Position numbers and translations under genes: made by a program
Notes under the pieces: model-generated
The model's database searches: none
What the model saw: the letters and a program-made list of their open reading frames with translations, nothing else
What the model was told of the DNA's origin: nothing
From: Halobacillus hunanensis
GTDB lineage: Bacteria; Bacillota; Bacilli; Bacillales; Halobacillaceae
Assembly: GCF_900166655.1 (NCBI RefSeq)
Contig: NZ_FVZB01000007.1
Span: 248,001 to 312,000, forward strand
Reading direction: 5' to 3'
Length of the DNA: 64,000 nucleotides
Shown here: positions 10,615 through 19,395 of the stretch, one piece after another
Layout: every line of letters starts with the position of its first letter
Position numbering within the stretch: the stretch's first letter is position 1

Positions 10615-11541
10615 ATGGGACGTTATATATTACAGCGTTTAGTATATATGTTCTTAACAGTGTTTTTAATTGCAACATTGTCATTCTTTTTAATGAAGTT
10701 TTTACCCGGCACTCCCCTAAGTGCTGCAGATAAATTGTCAGAAGAACAACAACAGATTGTATTAGAAAAGTACGGATTGGATGATCCAGTTCCAGTTCAG
10801 TATTTTAATTATATGGTTGGACTAGCTCAAGGTGATATGGGGATTTCTTTCCAGTTTGATAATCGTGAAGTGACGGATATTCTTATGACACGTTTAGGAC
10901 CTTCCATGCAGTTAGGTTTTCAGGCGATGTTTTTCGGAACCATATTTGGTGTTTTGCTCGGGTTAGTCTCAGCTCTCTATCATAATGGTCCGCTCGACTA
11001 TGGTTCTACATTTGCAGCCATACTCGGACAATCAATTCCCTCCTTTGTATTTGCGGGGATTCTACAGTATTATGTTGGCGTAAAACTAGGATGGTTTCCA
11101 GTTGCCCTCTGGGGAACGTGGCAGCATACGGTATTGCCGACAGTAGCTTTAGCTATCTTTCCAATGGCGATTGCAGCCCGTTTTATGCGAACAGAAATGC
11201 TTGAGGTTATGGGTTCAGACTATATTACAACAGCACGAGCTAAAGGTATAAATAAATTTGGTGTTGTGTTTAAACATGGGGTGCGTAACGCACTAATTCC
11301 GCTTGTTACCGTTCTAGGACCACTAGCTATCGGTTTAATAACAGGAACGCTTGTTATTGAAAATATTTTTGCTGTACCAGGTCTTGGCGAACAATTTGTT
11401 AAATCAGTTAACACAAACGACTTCCCAATTATTATGGGTACAACATTATTAATTTCAGTCCTGTTCGTTACAATCGTACTAATCGTTGACCTATTATATG
11501 GAGTCATTGATCCTAGAATTCGACTGTCAGAAGGAGAGTAG
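10615..11541 (+). CDS. oppB: Oligopeptide ABC transporter permease OppB
   Basis: First membrane subunit of the transporter. The 308 residues contain an N-terminal helix (about residues 9-30), the conserved PGTPLSAADKL segment, and five further helices. The EAA loop that docks to the ATPase is GSDYITTARAKGINKFGVVFKHGVRNA near residue 200-225 (motif EAA-x3-G as TARAKG). The ribosome binding site is TAGGAGGTG. oppC starts eight bases after its stop, so translation is likely coupled. Confidence 0.94.
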   Translation: MGRYILQRLVYMFLTVFLIATLSFFLMKFLPGTPLSAADKLSEEQQQIVLEKYGLDDPVPVQYFNYMVGLAQGDMGISFQFDNREVTDILMTRLGPSMQLGFQAMFFGTIFGVLLGLVSALYHNGPLDYGSTFAAILGQSIPSFVFAGILQYYVGVKLGWFPVALWGTWQHTVLPTVALAIFPMAIAARFMRTEMLEVMGSDYITTARAKGINKFGVVFKHGVRNALIPLVTVLGPLAIGLITGTLVIENIFAVPGLGEQFVKSVNTNDFPIIMGTTLLISVLFVTIVLIVDLLYGVIDPRIRLSEGE

Positions 11542-11549
11542 TACCTATT

Positions 11550-12680
11550 ATGGATAATCACGAACCAAATAAAGATTTATTTGTACCGGTAGACATTAAG
11601 GATGATGAGAATGAGAAGATAGCCAGACCGGCATTGTCTTTCTGGAAAGACTCTTTTATTCGCTTGCGTAAGAATGCGGGCGCAATGGCCGGTCTAATTG
11701 TTTTAATTATATTAACGGTTCTTGCCCTATTCGGGCCGTATATGAATGATTTTGGACAGTATAATCAGGATCTAACGGTGGCTAAGATGCCGCCTAAGAT
11801 TGATGGTTTAGGCTGGTTAGGCTTTGATGGAACGTTAAGCACGGTAGAAAGTGCTCCTACTGTAGAGGAAGCAAAACAAAAAGCATTAATGCGTTTTAAC
11901 AATCAGGAAGAATATATTGACACAACCATTGTGAGTAAAGGTGGTAATGGCGAACCGGCCGAAGTGGAAGCAGAATATAATGTATATGCTGCGAAAGATG
12001 TGAAAGAAAATTATTGGTTCGGTACCGACGGACTCGGGCGTGACTTGTGGTCAAGAACTTGGCACGGTACCAGAGTTTCCCTGTTCATTGCTATTGTTGC
12101 CACAGCAATTGATATGTTAATTGGTGTTGCTTATGGTGGAATTTCTGCCTATTATGGCGGACGCGTAGATAATTATATGCAGCGTGTCATTGAGATTTTA
12201 ATTGGTGTTCCAAACTTAGTTATCGTTATTTTGATGATCTTAATTCTGGACCCCGGAATAATATCGATCATTATCGCCTTAGCCTTAACGTCCTGGATAT
12301 CGATGGCCAGGATAGTCAGAGGGCAAATTCTTAAGCTGAAAAACCAAGAATTTGTCCTGGCGTCGCAAACATTAGGTGCCTCCGATAACAGAGTTTTAAG
12401 AAGGCATTTGATTCCTAACGTTATGGGATTAATCGTTATTAACACTATGTTTACCATCCCTAGTGCCATTTTCTTCGAGGCTTTCTTAAGCTTTATTGGT
12501 CTTGGACTGCCAACACCAATGGCGTCTCTGGGAACATTGGTTAATGCTGGTTTCTCATCTCTGCAAATATATCCACATATGCTATTATTCCCAGCTGTCG
12601 TTATCTCATTGATTATGATTGGATTTAATGTACTAGCTGATGGTCTTCGGGACGCATTTGATCCGAAGATGCGCGAATAG
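11550..12680 (+). CDS. oppC: Oligopeptide ABC transporter permease OppC, long form
   Basis: Second membrane subunit. At 376 residues it is longer than the roughly 300 of typical OppC. The extra residues lie between the first helix (about 43-66) and the conserved FGTDGLGRDLWSR (about 155-167). That stretch, outside the cytoplasmic membrane, includes PPKIDGLGWLGFDG and a charged Glu/Lys-rich part. Long OppC proteins with a similar insertion occur in other Bacilli and lactic acid bacteria. The EAA loop is VLASQTLGASDNRVLRRHLIPN. It is inside the oppBCDF operon. Confidence 0.93.
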   Translation: MDNHEPNKDLFVPVDIKDDENEKIARPALSFWKDSFIRLRKNAGAMAGLIVLIILTVLALFGPYMNDFGQYNQDLTVAKMPPKIDGLGWLGFDGTLSTVESAPTVEEAKQKALMRFNNQEEYIDTTIVSKGGNGEPAEVEAEYNVYAAKDVKENYWFGTDGLGRDLWSRTWHGTRVSLFIAIVATAIDMLIGVAYGGISAYYGGRVDNYMQRVIEILIGVPNLVIVILMILILDPGIISIIIALALTSWISMARIVRGQILKLKNQEFVLASQTLGASDNRVLRRHLIPNVMGLIVINTMFTIPSAIFFEAFLSFIGLGLPTPMASLGTLVNAGFSSLQIYPHMLLFPAVVISLIMIGFNVLADGLRDAFDPKMRE

Positions 12681-12695
12681 GAGGTAGGTGTAATT

Positions 12696-13754
12696 ATGGA
12701 AAAATTACTAGAAGTAAAAAATATGCATGTATCCTTTGACACCTACGGAGGTGAGGTACAGGCTGTACGTGGTGTAAACTTCGATCTAAAACGAGGAGAA
12801 ACACTGGCGATCGTAGGAGAATCGGGTTCTGGTAAATCAGTTACGACGAAAGCACTCATGAAACTGATTCCTATGCCGCCTGGCCGCATTAAAGAAGGAG
12901 AGATTCTTTTTGAAGGCCGCGATCTTACTAAAATGAGCGAAAAACAGATGCAGAAGATACGGGGAAGGGAAATCTCTATGATTTTCCAGGATCCGATGAC
13001 ATCTCTTAACCCAACGATGAAAGTTGGTAATCAAATTGCCGAAGGTCTCATTAAGCACCAAAAGATGAGTAAATCTCAGGCACAAAAGAGGGTTGTAGAA
13101 TTACTTGAGCTCGTTGGTATTCCCGATGCGGAAAACCGTATGAAGCAATATCCGCACCAGTTTTCTGGAGGAATGCGTCAACGTGTGGTCGTAGCGATTG
13201 CCCTGGCTTGTAATCCGAAATTGCTGATTGCGGATGAACCAACAACGGCTCTTGATGTAACGATTCAAGCGCAAATTTTAGAGCTTATGAAAGATATTCA
13301 GAAGAAGACTGATTCTGCCACTATTTTTATTACCCATGACCTGGGTGTTGTGGCGAACGTGGCTGATCGTGTAGCGGTTATGTATGCTGGACGCATTGTC
13401 GAAATCGGAACAGTTGACGATATCTTCTACAATCCTAAGCACCCTTATACGTGGGGACTGCTTGGTTCTATGCCGTCTTTAGACAGCGCAGATGAAGAAC
13501 TATATGCAATTCCAGGGTCACCTCCAGATCTGCTTGATCCGCCAAAAGGGGACGCCTTTGCTCCTCGTAACCAATATGCTATGCAAATCGACTTGGAGCA
13601 AGAACCTCCGATGTTTAAAGTATCGGATTCTCATTATGCTGCAACATGGCTGCTGCATGAGAATGCTCCTGATATTGATCCGCCTCCGGCTATAAAGAAA
13701 CGTATGGAGGGCATGGCTAAAACGGCTAAGGCAACGGAAGGTGATCGTGTATGA
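12696..13754 (+). CDS. oppD: Oligopeptide ABC transporter ATPase OppD
   Basis: ATP-hydrolysing subunit at the cytoplasmic face. The 352 residues carry Walker A GESGSGKSVT, the Q-loop IFQDPMTSLNP, the signature FSGGMRQRVVVAIAL, Walker B LLIADEPTTALDV and the switch THDLGVV. The C-terminal oligopeptide-specific extension (GSPPDLLDPPKGDAFAPRN) is present but lacks the Cys residues that often coordinate an iron-sulfur cluster. The ribosome binding site is AGGAGGTAGG. Its end overlaps the start of oppF by four bases. Confidence 0.94.
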   Translation: MEKLLEVKNMHVSFDTYGGEVQAVRGVNFDLKRGETLAIVGESGSGKSVTTKALMKLIPMPPGRIKEGEILFEGRDLTKMSEKQMQKIRGREISMIFQDPMTSLNPTMKVGNQIAEGLIKHQKMSKSQAQKRVVELLELVGIPDAENRMKQYPHQFSGGMRQRVVVAIALACNPKLLIADEPTTALDVTIQAQILELMKDIQKKTDSATIFITHDLGVVANVADRVAVMYAGRIVEIGTVDDIFYNPKHPYTWGLLGSMPSLDSADEELYAIPGSPPDLLDPPKGDAFAPRNQYAMQIDLEQEPPMFKVSDSHYAATWLLHENAPDIDPPPAIKKRMEGMAKTAKATEGDRV

Positions 13755-14695
13755 GTCAAGAAAAATTACTAGAAATAACTAATTTAAAGCAACATTTTAA
13801 AACAGGTCGTCACAGTGTCGTCAAAGCCGTTGACGGATTGACGTTCGATATCTATAAAGGTGAAACATTTGGACTTGTAGGAGAATCAGGTTGTGGAAAA
13901 TCCACAACAGGCCGTACCATTATCCGCCTTTATGATGCAACGGACGGCAAAGTGCTATTTAACGGGGAAGATGTTCACGCTAAGAAAAGCCGCGATGATC
14001 TTAAAAAATTTAATCGTGAAATGCAAATGATTTTTCAGGATCCATATGCATCCTTAAACCCTCGTATGAAGGTTGAGGACATTATTGCGGAAGGGATGGA
14101 CATCCACAACCTTGCTGCGGATGACAAGGCCCGGACAGACCGTGTGCATGAACTTCTGGAAACAGTTGGCTTAAATAAAGAACACGCGGCTCGTTATCCT
14201 CACGAATTTAGTGGCGGCCAGCGTCAACGTATTGGGATAGCAAGAGCGCTAGCTGTGGACCCAAGTTTTATTATCGCAGATGAACCGATCTCTGCTTTAG
14301 ACGTATCTATTCAGGCACAAGTCGTTAATTTGCTTAAGCAATTACAAGCAGATCACGGCCTCACGTATTTGTTCATCGCCCACGACTTATCGATGGTAAA
14401 ATATATTAGTGATCGTATTGGGGTTATGTACTTTGGCAAAATGGTTGAGTTAGCCAGTGCAGAAGATCTGTATAAGCACCCGATTCATCCTTATACACAA
14501 TCCTTGCTGTCGGCAATTCCTTTGCCTGACCCGGATTATGAACGTAACCGTGAGCGTTTCACTTATGATCCTAGTGACCACGATACAAGTGAAGAGCCAG
14601 AATTTAGAGAAGTGCGTCCGGGACACTGGGTATTATGCACAACGAAAGAATATGAACACTATCAAAAAGAACATGGAACGACTGTAAAAAGTTAG
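13751..14695 (+). CDS. oppF: Oligopeptide ABC transporter ATPase OppF
   Basis: Second ATPase, pairing with OppD. The 314 residues include Walker A GESGCGKSTTGR, IFQDPYASLNPR, signature FSGGQRQRIGIARAL, Walker B FIIADEPISALDV and switch His AHDLSMV. The start codon overlaps the oppD stop in an ATGA arrangement, indicating translational coupling. A strong hairpin follows, so the operon ends here. Confidence 0.94.
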   Translation: MSQEKLLEITNLKQHFKTGRHSVVKAVDGLTFDIYKGETFGLVGESGCGKSTTGRTIIRLYDATDGKVLFNGEDVHAKKSRDDLKKFNREMQMIFQDPYASLNPRMKVEDIIAEGMDIHNLAADDKARTDRVHELLETVGLNKEHAARYPHEFSGGQRQRIGIARALAVDPSFIIADEPISALDVSIQAQVVNLLKQLQADHGLTYLFIAHDLSMVKYISDRIGVMYFGKMVELASAEDLYKHPIHPYTQSLLSAIPLPDPDYERNRERFTYDPSDHDTSEEPEFREVRPGHWVLCTTKEYEHYQKEHGTTVKS

Positions 14696-14703
14696 AGAAT
14701 GAT

Positions 14704-14749
14704 AGAAGAGGCCTTGCACCATAAGAAAGTGTCAGGTCTCTTCTTTTTT
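14704..14749 (+). terminator. Terminator of the opp operon
   Basis: AGAAGAGGCCTTGCAC and GTGTCAGGTCTCTTCT pair with one bulge and run into TTTTTT. Confidence 0.85.
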
Positions 14750-14877
14750 GGGAAGATAATAATCTTCTAGAAAACAGCATCTCTAAATATTTCTACAAAA
14801 AATGTCATAAAGTACTATCCAATGTGATGGTTATTCTTATATACTTAGGAGAGCATATAAAATAGGAGTAGGATATC

Positions 14878-16086
14878 ATGAAAAAGAAACATCTCGTACT
14901 CTTTTTGACAAGTCTGCTTGTGGTGGTTTGCGCATTCCCTATACATAATGTACGTGCAGATGAAGCAGGTCCTAAAGAAGTACAATTGCTTGCCGGGAAG
15001 AAACTTGGGCTGAAGACCCTTAAAGTGCCAGAGAGTGCAGCCCGCTTTTTGTACGATTCTGGTTTAGATTTTGATTACCCTGAAGCTGTGCGGGGAATTT
15101 ATGTAACCGGTCCATCAGCAGGTGGATCAAATATGGAGGAACTAACAAAACTGGTTGAGTCAACCGATTTAAATGCCATGGTTATTGATATAAAAGAAGA
15201 CCACGGCAATATCACCTTTGAACCTCCGGAAGGTTCTCCTTATGAAGATATAGCACAGCCTTATATTGATGATCCGCGGGCTATGCTTGAAATGTTGGAG
15301 GAAAAGGGAATTTATCCAATTGCAAGGATTGTCGTTTTCAAAGATTCATTACTTGCTAAGAAGCGTCCTGATCTTTCCTATACAAAAAATGGAGAGGTAT
15401 GGGTGAACGGAAAAGGTGAGGCTTTCGTAAATCCATTTATGAAAGAAGTATGGAAATATAATTTAGAGATTGCAAAAAAGGCTGCAGAGCTGGGATTCCA
15501 AGAAATTCAATTTGATTATGTGCGTTTTCCAGAAGGCTTTGGAACACGTGATGAGATACTGGATTACAGCCAAGGTGATTATGCGAATTTGGAAATGAGT
15601 AACGTGGATAAACGTGTCAAAGCGGTAACTGATTTTGTAGCATATGCTGAAGATGAGCTAAGCCATTATGATGTGGATGTCTCCGTTGATATTTTCGGTT
15701 ATGCGGCCACAATTGAGGAAGCTCCAAATATCGGCCAGAACTTTTCGAAAATATCCAGTCACGTTGATGTGATTTCATCGATGATTTATCCGAGCCACTG
15801 GGGACCATTTTTCGGCTTGGATAAGCCCGATAAGCATCCGTACAAGACGATAAGCTCGTATGCAAAAATAGAGAATGAAGTATTAAGTAAACTGGAGGAT
15901 CCTCCAACATCGCGCCCATGGATTCAGGATTTTGAAGCACCATGGCTCTATTCTGGTCCTGCAAAGCAATATGGCAAAGCAGAAGTGGAGGCGCAAATTA
16001 AAGCCTTACAAGAAAATGGTATAAATGAGTATTTAATTTGGAATGCTACGAATAATTACACGCCTAATGTAGATTATACACCGTAG
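14878..16086 (+). CDS. Putative exported glycoside hydrolase, DUF4015 family
   Basis: A 402-residue protein with a Sec signal peptide (KKKHLVLFLTSLLVVVCAF, cleavage near VRADE). The DUF4015 TIM-barrel-like domain follows: VRGIYVTGPSAGG, NAMVIDIKEDHGNI, ARIVVFKDSLLAKKRPDL and ELGFQEIQFDYVRFPEG. The family is annotated as putative glycoside hydrolase; no substrate is established. The Asp of QFDYVRFPE is the likely active-site region by comparison with related barrels, which is inference. It stands alone between two hairpins. It probably acts outside the membrane on cell-wall or extracellular glycan. Confidence 0.85.
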   Translation: MKKKHLVLFLTSLLVVVCAFPIHNVRADEAGPKEVQLLAGKKLGLKTLKVPESAARFLYDSGLDFDYPEAVRGIYVTGPSAGGSNMEELTKLVESTDLNAMVIDIKEDHGNITFEPPEGSPYEDIAQPYIDDPRAMLEMLEEKGIYPIARIVVFKDSLLAKKRPDLSYTKNGEVWVNGKGEAFVNPFMKEVWKYNLEIAKKAAELGFQEIQFDYVRFPEGFGTRDEILDYSQGDYANLEMSNVDKRVKAVTDFVAYAEDELSHYDVDVSVDIFGYAATIEEAPNIGQNFSKISSHVDVISSMIYPSHWGPFFGLDKPDKHPYKTISSYAKIENEVLSKLEDPPTSRPWIQDFEAPWLYSGPAKQYGKAEVEAQIKALQENGINEYLIWNATNNYTPNVDYTP

Positions 16087-16096
16087 TGTTCTGACG

Positions 16097-16125
16097 AAAG
16101 CACTGGGGGTCCCCAGTGCTTTTTT
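16097..16125 (+). terminator. Terminator after the DUF4015 gene
   Basis: AAAGCACTGGGG and CCCCAGTGCTTTTTT form a perfect hairpin with a T run. Confidence 0.9.
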
Positions 16126-16180
16126 GATTAGAGAAAAGAACAATCGGGAAAGTAGAAAATAAGCGCGTTTTCAAATGTAT

Positions 16181-16209
16181 TTAACAATTTTGCAATTATT
16201 CTGTATAAT
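16181..16209 (+). promoter_or_regulatory. Sigma-A promoter of yjbC
   Basis: TTAACA (16181-16186) and TATAAT (16204-16209) with a 17-base spacer, 33 bases before the yjbC start. Confidence 0.7.
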
Positions 16210-16241
16210 GAAAGATGATAATGATTAAAGGGAGTAGATCA

Positions 16242-16820
16242 ATGAACTGGTATGAAAAGTTGAATCAATATTTTCCAGTAGAGGAAATGAAATCACAAGA
16301 ACACATGGAAGCTTTGCTAAAAGAAAAAAGTGAAGTGTACTATAAAGATGAAGGTGAATACCATGTGTTGATGTATGCAGAGTTTAACTCGTTTATTTTC
16401 ATTGACTATGTGTACGTTTCAGCTGCCTCCCGCGGGCAAGGGTTAGGCCATAAGCTTATTGAGAAAATGAAGGCGAAAGGAAAGCCAATTATTCTGGAAG
16501 TGGAGCCGATAGACTATGAAGATTCTGATTCGGCCAAGCGCCTTCATTTCTACCAGCGAGAAGGTTTCAAGCATGCACAATCGATCGGATATACGAGAAG
16601 GTCTTTAGCTACAAATGAGCCTACTCCGATGGAAATTCTTTATTGGTCTCCCGAAGATGCTTCTGAAGAGAGTATTTACGAACAAATGAAGAGAATGTAC
16701 GAAGAAATCCACACGTATAAAGATAGTGAATTTTATGGAAAGTCCTATCAACCAGTGGACGAGGTGTTAAAACTAGATGAAGATCGTGATTCTGATGATA
16801 TTCTGAAAGATTTAAAATAA
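16242..16820 (+). CDS. yjbC: GNAT family acetyltransferase YjbC
   Basis: Start at ATG 16242 (MNWYEKLNQYFPVEEMKSQE), placed eight bases after AAAGGGAG. It gives 192 residues, the length of B. subtilis YjbC, which begins almost the same way. The GNAT fold is seen in FIDYVYVSAASRGQGLGHKLI, whose RGQGLG is the acetyl-CoA pyrophosphate loop, and in LHFYQREGFKHA. The acceptor is unknown. In B. subtilis yjbC lies next to spx and can be co-transcribed with it; here a terminator and 320 bases separate them. Confidence 0.92.
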   Translation: MNWYEKLNQYFPVEEMKSQEHMEALLKEKSEVYYKDEGEYHVLMYAEFNSFIFIDYVYVSAASRGQGLGHKLIEKMKAKGKPIILEVEPIDYEDSDSAKRLHFYQREGFKHAQSIGYTRRSLATNEPTPMEILYWSPEDASEESIYEQMKRMYEEIHTYKDSEFYGKSYQPVDEVLKLDEDRDSDDILKDLK

Positions 16821-16836
16821 TCAAATGGCCAGATGT

Positions 16837-16866
16837 AATCCCCGGCTTTTTTAGGCGGGGATTTTC
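16837..16866 (+). terminator. Terminator after yjbC
   Basis: AATCCCCG and CGGGGATT pair around a T-rich loop and are followed by TTT. Confidence 0.75.
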
Positions 16867-17034
16867 AATCGTTTGGATTAGTTGAAAATATAACCGAGTA
16901 CACAGGAAATGTTTTTTGCAAAAAAACAGGTTTAAATCATGGCGGTTGGTGGTACTGGGTATAGTACAGTTTGTATATTTTGCAGGATTATTAGTGATTT
17001 GCGGTAATTTTTACTTAGGTGTTATAGATTTCAG

Positions 17035-17064
17035 TTGACATGTGTGTTATAGTTATAATATAAG
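17035..17064 (+). promoter_or_regulatory. Promoter region of spx
   Basis: TTGACA at 17035-17040 and TATAAG at 17059-17064, spacer 18. An inverted repeat ATTAG-N6-CTAAT lies at 17065-17080 directly downstream, where a repressor could act. B. subtilis spx is controlled by PerR and YodB at this position; whether this repeat is such a site is not shown. The 321-base gap between yjbC and spx otherwise holds no gene. Confidence 0.6.
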
Positions 17065-17141
17065 ATTAGATTATACTAATTTTAAATTAATAAGCAGTCA
17101 AATAATGAAATACAATACATTTTGAGGAGTGAAGTTTCAAT

Positions 17142-17537
17142 ATGGTAACACTTTATACCTCACCAAGTTGTACATCATGCCGGAAAGCAAAAGCGTGGCT
17201 TGAGGAGCATAATATTGCTTATACGGAAAGAAATATTTTTTCTGAACCGCTAACGATTGATGAGATTAAGGAAATTCTAAGAATGACTGAAGATGGCACG
17301 GAAGAAATTATTTCTACCCGTTCGAAAGTCTTCCAAAAGTTAAAAGTTGATTTCGATCAATTGCCTATGCAAGATTTGTTTGATCTTATCCAAGAAAATC
17401 CAGGGTTGCTGCGTCGACCGATTATTATTGATGATAAGCGATTGCAAGTAGGTTACAATGAGGATGAAATAAGACGTTTCTTACCACGAAGCGTGCGTAC
17501 TTTCCAACTTAGAGAAGCACAACGCTTAGTCAATTAA
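17142..17537 (+). CDS. spx: Thiol-stress transcriptional regulator Spx
   Basis: Spx binds the alpha C-terminal domain of RNA polymerase and redirects transcription during disulfide stress. The 131-residue ArsC-like protein has the redox switch CTSC at Cys10 and Cys13 ([14 protein letters not shown]) and the conserved [20 protein letters not shown] region. The C-terminus is short and is recognised by ClpXP in the family. The ribosome binding site is GAGGAGTG. SpxH, which delivers Spx to ClpXP, is encoded about 5.4 kb away at 22.9-23.8 kb, and mecA, a ClpC adaptor, is close by. Confidence 0.96.
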   Translation: MVTLYTSPSCTSCRKAKAWLEEHNIAYTERNIFSEPLTIDEIKEILRMTEDGTEEIISTRSKVFQKLKVDFDQLPMQDLFDLIQENPGLLRRPIIIDDKRLQVGYNEDEIRRFLPRSVRTFQLREAQRLVN

Positions 17538-17541
17538 AAAT

Positions 17542-17586
17542 AAAAAGCTGCATCTCTGATAAATGAGGAGATGCAGCTTTTTTTCT
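17542..17586 (+). terminator. Terminator after spx
   Basis: AAAAAGCTGCATCTC and GAGATGCAGCTTTTT form a perfect long hairpin with a T run. Confidence 0.9.
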
Positions 17587-17653
17587 CAAGTAAATGCTAA
17601 GCCCGTTCGATATAGGACATGGGATCTTGTCCATACATCCGCTCACGTTTAGC

Positions 17654-18316
17654 CTAGGCAGTTTGGGTTTTTTTGTTCATAAGATAACCGAAAGCAATGG
17701 TAAGCAGCACTACAAATGCAGGGAAGATGTAGTGAATGATGGAATTCGGTTCAAGGTATGTTATGATTCTTCGGTCTTCCAGGATCATTTCACCAGCTGT
17801 AAAGGCGAGAATCCCTGCTCCTATATAAATAAGAATCGGAAATTTATCCATTAACAATAGGATAAACCGGCTTCCGAAAATAATAATTGGAACCGAAATC
17901 AGCAGGCCGATAATCACAAGCAAGACCTCACCATGTGAAGCCCCAGCAATCGCTAGAACATTGTCAAACCCCATGACGATATCTGCAAACACAATGGTCT
18001 TTACGGCAGTAAAGAGGTTATCACTACTTTTAATATGTTGCGTATCATCTGTATCAGTTAGCAATTTAATCGCAATATATAAAAGAAGGATTCCACCAAT
18101 TAAGCGTAGAAATGGTATGTGCAGCAAGTATAAGGCCACTGTGGTCAACAGGACTCGGGCAGCGATGGCTAAGCCTGTCCCTAAAAAAATCGCCTTATTT
18201 CTTTGATGTTTAGGAAGATTCCTACTTGCTAAAGCTATGACTACTGCATTATCTCCACCTAAAATAAGATCAATTGACACAATGATAAAAATAGGTTCAA
18301 GCAAGTCCCAATTCAT
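17654..18316 (-). CDS. yjbE: TerC family membrane protein YjbE
   Basis: A 220-residue TerC/Alx-type integral membrane protein with about seven helices. The two conserved acidic metal-binding motifs are IDLILGGDNAVVIALA near the N-terminus and VFADIVMGFDNVLAIAGA in the middle. TerC proteins of B. subtilis export manganese and serve metalation of secreted enzymes; YjbE is the least studied paralogue. No yybP-ykoY riboswitch is visible upstream (18317-18595). The ribosome binding site is GTAGGAGGATTC on the minus strand. It is divergent from mecA. Confidence 0.9.
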   Translation of the reverse strand: MNWDLLEPIFIIVSIDLILGGDNAVVIALASRNLPKHQRNKAIFLGTGLAIAARVLLTTVALYLLHIPFLRLIGGILLLYIAIKLLTDTDDTQHIKSSDNLFTAVKTIVFADIVMGFDNVLAIAGASHGEVLLVIIGLLISVPIIIFGSRFILLLMDKFPILIYIGAGILAFTAGEMILEDRRIITYLEPNSIIHYIFPAFVVLLTIAFGYLMNKKTQTA

Positions 18317-18595
18317 TCGAGAATCCTCCTACAATTTAATGACAAACGATTTAAAATAAGCTACAATGGGAAGTCAACCTTTCCCTAAAAAGCTTGGCAA
18401 TGGTCAAACGTTGAAATCAAGCAATTTGTTTTCCATTTACTGATTCCTGTCATACAATAAAAGTAACATCAATCTTTATAAGTGTTACCCATCACGATGG
18501 TTGAAGTTTTTGCCTAACGGGTAAGGTAAAAGTAAGCGTATTAGGGTGAACGATCCCTTCCGCCATACTAAAAGATAGAAGGGAGAGAGACACAC

Positions 18596-19300
18596 ATGGA
18601 AATCGAACGCATAAACGAGAACACTGTTAAATTTTACGTTTCTTATCATGATGTTGAACAGCTCGGATTTGACCGTGAAGAAATTTGGTACAATCGTGAG
18701 CGAAGTGAGCAGCTTTTCTGGGAAATGATGGATGAAGTAAACGATCAGGAAAACTTTCAAGCTGATGGACCGCTGTGGATTCAAGTTCAAGCTATGGACA
18801 AAGGTTTAGAAGTGATCGTCACAAAAGCGCAGGTTTCCCAAGATGGTCAAAAGCTCGAACTCCCTAGTGATGACGGCAAATCGATTGATGTACCGATGGA
18901 TGAGAAACTAGAATCTTTACTTGATGATAAATACAGTGACACAGAACAAAGTGAAACAGAACCAGGCAATGAAGAACATGATTCAAAAGAGGGTGTCTTT
19001 GAACCATTGAACTTTACGTTGCGTTTTAATGAATTTGAAGATGTCATTCAGCTGAGCCATTATATGACGAATGAGCATAATATGGATAATTCTCTCATTC
19101 ATTTTGAAGACACCTACTATTTATATATTCAATTCAATGATGAAAATATGAATGATGATGAACAAGAAAATATTTTAAGTCAGCTAATGGAATATGGACA
19201 TGAGTCTTCTGTAACCATTTATCGTCTTCAAGAATACGGTAAAGTCATTTTCTCTGAGAATGCTTTAACGCAAATTAAAGATTATTTTCCATCCCATTAA
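18596..19300 (+). CDS. mecA: Adaptor protein MecA
   Basis: MecA delivers substrates such as ComK to the ClpCP protease. The 234-residue protein has the N-terminal substrate-binding part (MEIERINENTVKFYVSYHDV), an acidic Ser/Glu/Asp linker at about residues 95-140, and the C-terminal ClpC-binding domain (FNEFEDVIQLSHYM). It is slightly longer than the 218 residues of B. subtilis because of the acidic linker. The ribosome binding site is AGAAGGGAGAG. In B. subtilis too mecA precedes coiA. A 279-base gap shared with yjbE contains its promoter, which I could not place firmly. Confidence 0.95.
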   Translation: MEIERINENTVKFYVSYHDVEQLGFDREEIWYNRERSEQLFWEMMDEVNDQENFQADGPLWIQVQAMDKGLEVIVTKAQVSQDGQKLELPSDDGKSIDVPMDEKLESLLDDKYSDTEQSETEPGNEEHDSKEGVFEPLNFTLRFNEFEDVIQLSHYMTNEHNMDNSLIHFEDTYYLYIQFNDENMNDDEQENILSQLMEYGHESSVTIYRLQEYGKVIFSENALTQIKDYFPSH

Positions 19301-19307
19301 TAAATGT

Positions 19308-19335
19308 GCACACTGCATGAAGTGTGCTTTTTTTT
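19308..19335 (+). terminator. Terminator after mecA
   Basis: GCACACT and AGTGTGC around GCATGA, followed by TTTTTTTT. Confidence 0.85.
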
Positions 19336-19395
19336 GTCTAAAAAAAAGGAATTTTCAGCTTTATGGCGAATAAGGTTTAGGTGGAGGTGACGTTA

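Noticed and set aside
18317-18595. yybP-ykoY manganese riboswitch before yjbE
   Set aside because: None of the conserved riboswitch words or a terminator is visible on the minus strand upstream of yjbE.
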